Positions 61,419 through 64,000 of a DNA stretch of 64,000 nt are shown here, one piece after another. Each line of letters starts with the position of its first letter. Positions within the stretch are counted from its first letter, which is position 1. The stretch lies in contig CABHOY010000045.1 in the NCBI GenBank assembly GCA_902168105.1, forward strand, positions 1-64,000, given 5' to 3'. The stretch comes from an uncultured Flavihumibacter sp. GTDB taxonomy: Bacteria > Bacteroidota > Bacteroidia > Chitinophagales > Chitinophagaceae. A program made the position numbers and the translations under genes. The notes under the pieces are model-generated. The model saw only the letters and a list, made by a program, of their open reading frames with translations, had not been told where the DNA came from and made no database searches.

Positions 61419-62585
61419 GTGGAGCAAGCAAAACTAAACGCCTTTGCACAAAAGCATTTCGACCAGGAGCCTTTAATGGTAAGGGCGGCAGGGCGTATTA
61501 ACCTGATTGGAGAGCACACCGACTATAATAACGGGTTTGTATTGCCCGCTGCTATAGACAAAGCCATTTACCTGGCTATTGTAAAACGTAATGATAATAA
61601 GATCATCTTACATGCGCTGGATGTAAATGACCGCTATGAAGGCTCGCTGGATCAGGTGGTACGTACCGCTCAGCAATGGCCTGATTACCTGCTCGGTGTA
61701 GTGCAGCAACTGCAACAGGCCGGGCATATCATTGGTGGGTTCGAATGTGGTTTCTGCGGTGATGTTCCCCTCGGTGCAGGCCTTTCATCCTCTGCGGCGC
61801 TCGAGTGTGCAACCATTTTTGCTTTGAATGAGCTGTTCGGACTGGAGATCGGCCGTAAGGATATGACCTTGCTGGCACAGGCTGCAGAGAACCAGTTTGT
61901 TGGTGTTCGTTGCGGTATCATGGACCAGTTTGCAAGCATGTTCGGCAAAAAACAACAGCTCATCAAACTGGATTGCGCTTCACTGGAGTATGAATATATC
62001 CCTTTCAATTTTGATGATGTAAGTCTCGTACTGCTGGATACACAGGTGAAACATTCCCTGGCGTCTTCAGAATATAATACACGTCGTGAGGAATGTGAAA
62101 CAGGTGTGGCGTTGATCAAAAAGCATCATGCACATGTGAACAGCCTGCGTGACGCCAATATGGATATGCTGGATGCTTATGTGAAATCATACGATGCAAC
62201 TGTTTACAACCGTTGCCGCTATGTAGTGGAAGAGATACAGCGTTTACAGGATGCTTGTGAAGATCTGCAGCGCAATGACCTGGAAGCCTTCGGTAAAAAG
62301 GTTTTCGCAACACACGAAGGACTGGACAAACTGTATAATGTCAGCTGTCCTGAACTGAACTGGCTGGCAGAATTTGCCGGCGGTCAGCAGGGAGTATTAG
62401 GCGCCCGTATGATGGGAGGCGGTTTTGGTGGTTGTACCATTAATATCGTGAAAAAATCGGATGTACCGGCCCTGCTTGAGAAAGCAGCCGCAGGTTACGA
62501 ACAGCAGTTCAAAACACCGTTGAAAGCATATGTTACGAGCATCGAAGATGGATGTCGTACTGTCAATAATTTGGTTAATAATTAA
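61419..62585 (+). CDS. galK: Galactokinase
   Basis: 388 residues, starting at GTG (61419). GHMP kinase with galactose signature GRINLIGEHTDYNNGFVLP, ATP loop GAGLSSSAALE, and late motif GARMMGGGFGGC. It makes galactose-1-phosphate from galactose and ATP in the cytoplasm, the first step of the Leloir pathway. It lies 37 bases after the hydrolase and before galT, in one operon. Confidence 0.97.
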   Translation: MEQAKLNAFAQKHFDQEPLMVRAAGRINLIGEHTDYNNGFVLPAAIDKAIYLAIVKRNDNKIILHALDVNDRYEGSLDQVVRTAQQWPDYLLGVVQQLQQAGHIIGGFECGFCGDVPLGAGLSSSAALECATIFALNELFGLEIGRKDMTLLAQAAENQFVGVRCGIMDQFASMFGKKQQLIKLDCASLEYEYIPFNFDDVSLVLLDTQVKHSLASSEYNTRREECETGVALIKKHHAHVNSLRDANMDMLDAYVKSYDATVYNRCRYVVEEIQRLQDACEDLQRNDLEAFGKKVFATHEGLDKLYNVSCPELNWLAEFAGGQQGVLGARMMGGGFGGCTINIVKKSDVPALLEKAAAGYEQQFKTPLKAYVTSIEDGCRTVNNLVNN

Positions 62586-62597
62586 GCTCTGAAGTCA

Positions 62598-62630
62598 AAG
62601 GACTGGCCCAACACCCATGGGTCAGTCCTT
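62598..62630 (+). other. Hairpin between galK and galT
   Basis: AAGGACTGGCCCA (62598-62610) pairs with TGGGTCAGTCCTT (62618-62630), 12 pairs and one G-T. No T run follows, so it is not a simple terminator. It lies around the first possible start of galT (62617), which would be buried, so the later start at 62656 is favoured. Confidence 0.65.
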
Positions 62631-62655
62631 CACTAAATGTAAATGTTCCGGGAGA

Positions 62656-63723
62656 ATGTCTGAAAATACCTTTGATCTAACAGCTCACCCACATACCCGT
62701 TTGAATATTCTGACGGGAGAATGGGTCCTGGTGTCTCCTCACCGTTCCAAACGCCCATGGCAGGGAAAGGTGGAGTCGCCTTCTTTAGTACAACGTCCGG
62801 CCTATGTGGAGGATTGTTATCTGTGCCCGGGCAATACCCGTGCTGATGGTACTCACAACGCAGCGTATGATGGGCCCATCGCATTTACAAACGATTTTTC
62901 CGCCTTGCTTGCAGATACCCCGAAGGGTGGCCCAAATGAAGACGGATTGCTGGTGGCCCGGTCACAGAAAGGCATCTGCCGTGTGATCTGCTTCAGCCCA
63001 CGTCATGATCTTACATTACCTGAAATGGAACTGCCCGATATCCGTAAAGTGGTAGACCTGTGGCATACCGAACTGGAATCACTGGCAGCAGTACCATTTA
63101 TTAAATACATACAGATCTTCGAAAACAAAGGAGAGATCATGGGATGCAGCAATCCGCATCCGCATGGACAGATCTGGGCTTCCGAAGATGTGCCGATGGA
63201 AATAGAGAAGGAAACACGTCAGCAACGTAACTATTTCCTGCAACATGGCCGTAGCCTGTTGTCGGCTTACCTGGAGAAAGAACTGAAAGAAGAAGAGCGT
63301 ATCATCGCGCAGAATGAACATTTTGTAGCACTGGTACCTTTCTGGGCGGTATGGCCTTTTGAAGCAATGATCATCAGCCGCCGTCATGTACAGAGCCTTC
63401 TGCAATTCACTACAGCAGAACGTGATGGACTGGCAGCTATCCTGAAAGAGCTGACCACCCGTTATGATAATCTGTTTGAAACATCATTCCCTTATTCAGC
63501 AGGAATGCATCAAATGCCTTTTAACGATGGCGACAGTCATCCGGAATGGCACTGGCACATGCACTTCTATCCGCCATTACTGCGCTCTGCAACCGTGAAG
63601 AAATTTATGGTAGGATATGAAATGCTGGCACATCCGCAAAGGGATATTACACCGGAATATGCTGCGGGACGTTTGAGAGAACTACCTGTAGTGCATTATA
63701 AGAAAGCAGGGGTGCCTGCATAG
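62656..63723 (+). CDS. galT: Galactose-1-phosphate uridylyltransferase
   Basis: 355 residues from the ATG at 62656; the frame is open to 62617, but that start lies inside a hairpin. Zinc pair CYLCPGN, active-site SNPHPHGQIW (His-Pro-His) and C-terminal HWHMHFYPP are the GalT landmarks. It exchanges UMP between UDP-glucose and galactose-1-phosphate in the Leloir pathway. It follows galK in the operon and is ended by a strong terminator. Confidence 0.96.
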   Translation: MSENTFDLTAHPHTRLNILTGEWVLVSPHRSKRPWQGKVESPSLVQRPAYVEDCYLCPGNTRADGTHNAAYDGPIAFTNDFSALLADTPKGGPNEDGLLVARSQKGICRVICFSPRHDLTLPEMELPDIRKVVDLWHTELESLAAVPFIKYIQIFENKGEIMGCSNPHPHGQIWASEDVPMEIEKETRQQRNYFLQHGRSLLSAYLEKELKEEERIIAQNEHFVALVPFWAVWPFEAMIISRRHVQSLLQFTTAERDGLAAILKELTTRYDNLFETSFPYSAGMHQMPFNDGDSHPEWHWHMHFYPPLLRSATVKKFMVGYEMLAHPQRDITPEYAAGRLRELPVVHYKKAGVPA

Positions 63724-63765
63724 ACTTGTTTTTTGTTTATTCTTTTTTTGAACCAAAATGTGTTG

Positions 63766-63795
63766 GGGGCCGTAATCGTACGGCCCCATTTTTTT
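63766..63795 (+). terminator. Terminator after galT
   Basis: GGGGCCGTA (63766-63774) pairs with TACGGCCCC (63779-63787), followed by A and a run of seven T. It probably also separates galT from the convergent receptor gene. Confidence 0.88.
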
Positions 63796-63822
63796 ACTGA
63801 ATGTTGTTGGAAAATTAAGATG

Positions 63823-64000
63823 CTATAAGGTCACCCTCACACCGCCGTAATAATTCCTGCCCGGTGCAGGGTTATAATACCTGGCGCCTACTGCGTTCAG
63901 ATCGTTCCCTAAACTATAGCGCTGGTCCAGCAGATTATCAACGCCCGCATATATTGAGAGCCATTTATTGGCGCCCCAGTTCACTTTACCCTGTACAAGA
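63823..64000 (-). CDS. TonB-dependent receptor, C-terminal end only
   Basis: 58 residues on the minus strand, open at the right edge: VQGKVNWGANKWLSIYAGVDNLLDQRY and a final GRNYYGGVRVTL. The GVDNLLDQRY motif and aromatic ending are those of the last barrel strands of TonB-dependent receptors. Most of the gene lies beyond the window. Confidence 0.85.
   Translation of the reverse strand, partial: LVQGKVNWGANKWLSIYAGVDNLLDQRYSLGNDLNAVGARYYNPAPGRNYYGGVRVTL

Overview
The window looks like a chromosome segment of a Chitinophaga-like member of the Bacteroidota. Support comes from a SusC/SusD pair, a GH92 mannosidase, a TonB/ExbB/ExbD set with two ExbD paralogues, promoters of the TTG-N19/20-TAnnTTTG type, weak Shine-Dalgarno sequences, and class I lanthipeptide leaders of the type seen in this phylum. 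No tRNA, rRNA or CRISPR array was seen. The genus is an inference.

Layout. 1-5366: end of exbB, two exbD, tonB, mnmE, a decayed SnoaL-like gene and a small membrane protein. 5367-7872: a decayed metallo-beta-lactamase-fold gene, a Crp-like regulator and an unknown protein. 7873-11416: a one-module A-T-TE synthetase followed 10 bp later by a subclass-A2-type beta-lactamase. 11409-17151: a class I lanthipeptide locus, with lanB leftward and two short precursor genes, lanC and a LuxR-type regulator rightward. 18346-36163: a tightly packed leftward operon of nine genes. It encodes two megasynthases of the PUFA/secondary-lipid type, a free ACP, an alpha/beta hydrolase, two MGT-type glycosyltransferases, two PapA-like acyltransferases and a four-helix membrane protein. 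Together these could build, acylate and glycosylate a polyketide or lipid chain. 36771-38413: a DUF6515-like protein and a GIY-YIG protein. 38521-42838: a nested palindrome upstream of a McrB-like ATPase/DUF2357 nuclease pair, a probable modification-dependent defence system. 42862-49706: aldo/keto reductase, S41 peptidase, GH92 mannosidase, amidase and a secreted protein. 49781-54746: SusC/SusD. 54940-58084: an atypical SDR, a HGSNAT-like membrane acyltransferase and a LacI regulator. 58290-59920: two inverted arms of about 230 bp flanking one ORF with an exact 60-bp internal repeat. 60051-63795: a GH5-like hydrolase, galK and galT, preceded by a promoter with a LacI-type operator in its spacer. 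The window ends inside a TonB-dependent receptor.

The points most worth attention are the lipid/polyketide operon with a tandem nitronate-monooxygenase-like N terminus, the adjoining two-precursor lanthipeptide locus with a pseudo-receiver regulator and no exporter or protease, and the inverted-repeat-bounded element at 58290-59920, whose only ORF does not look like a transposase.
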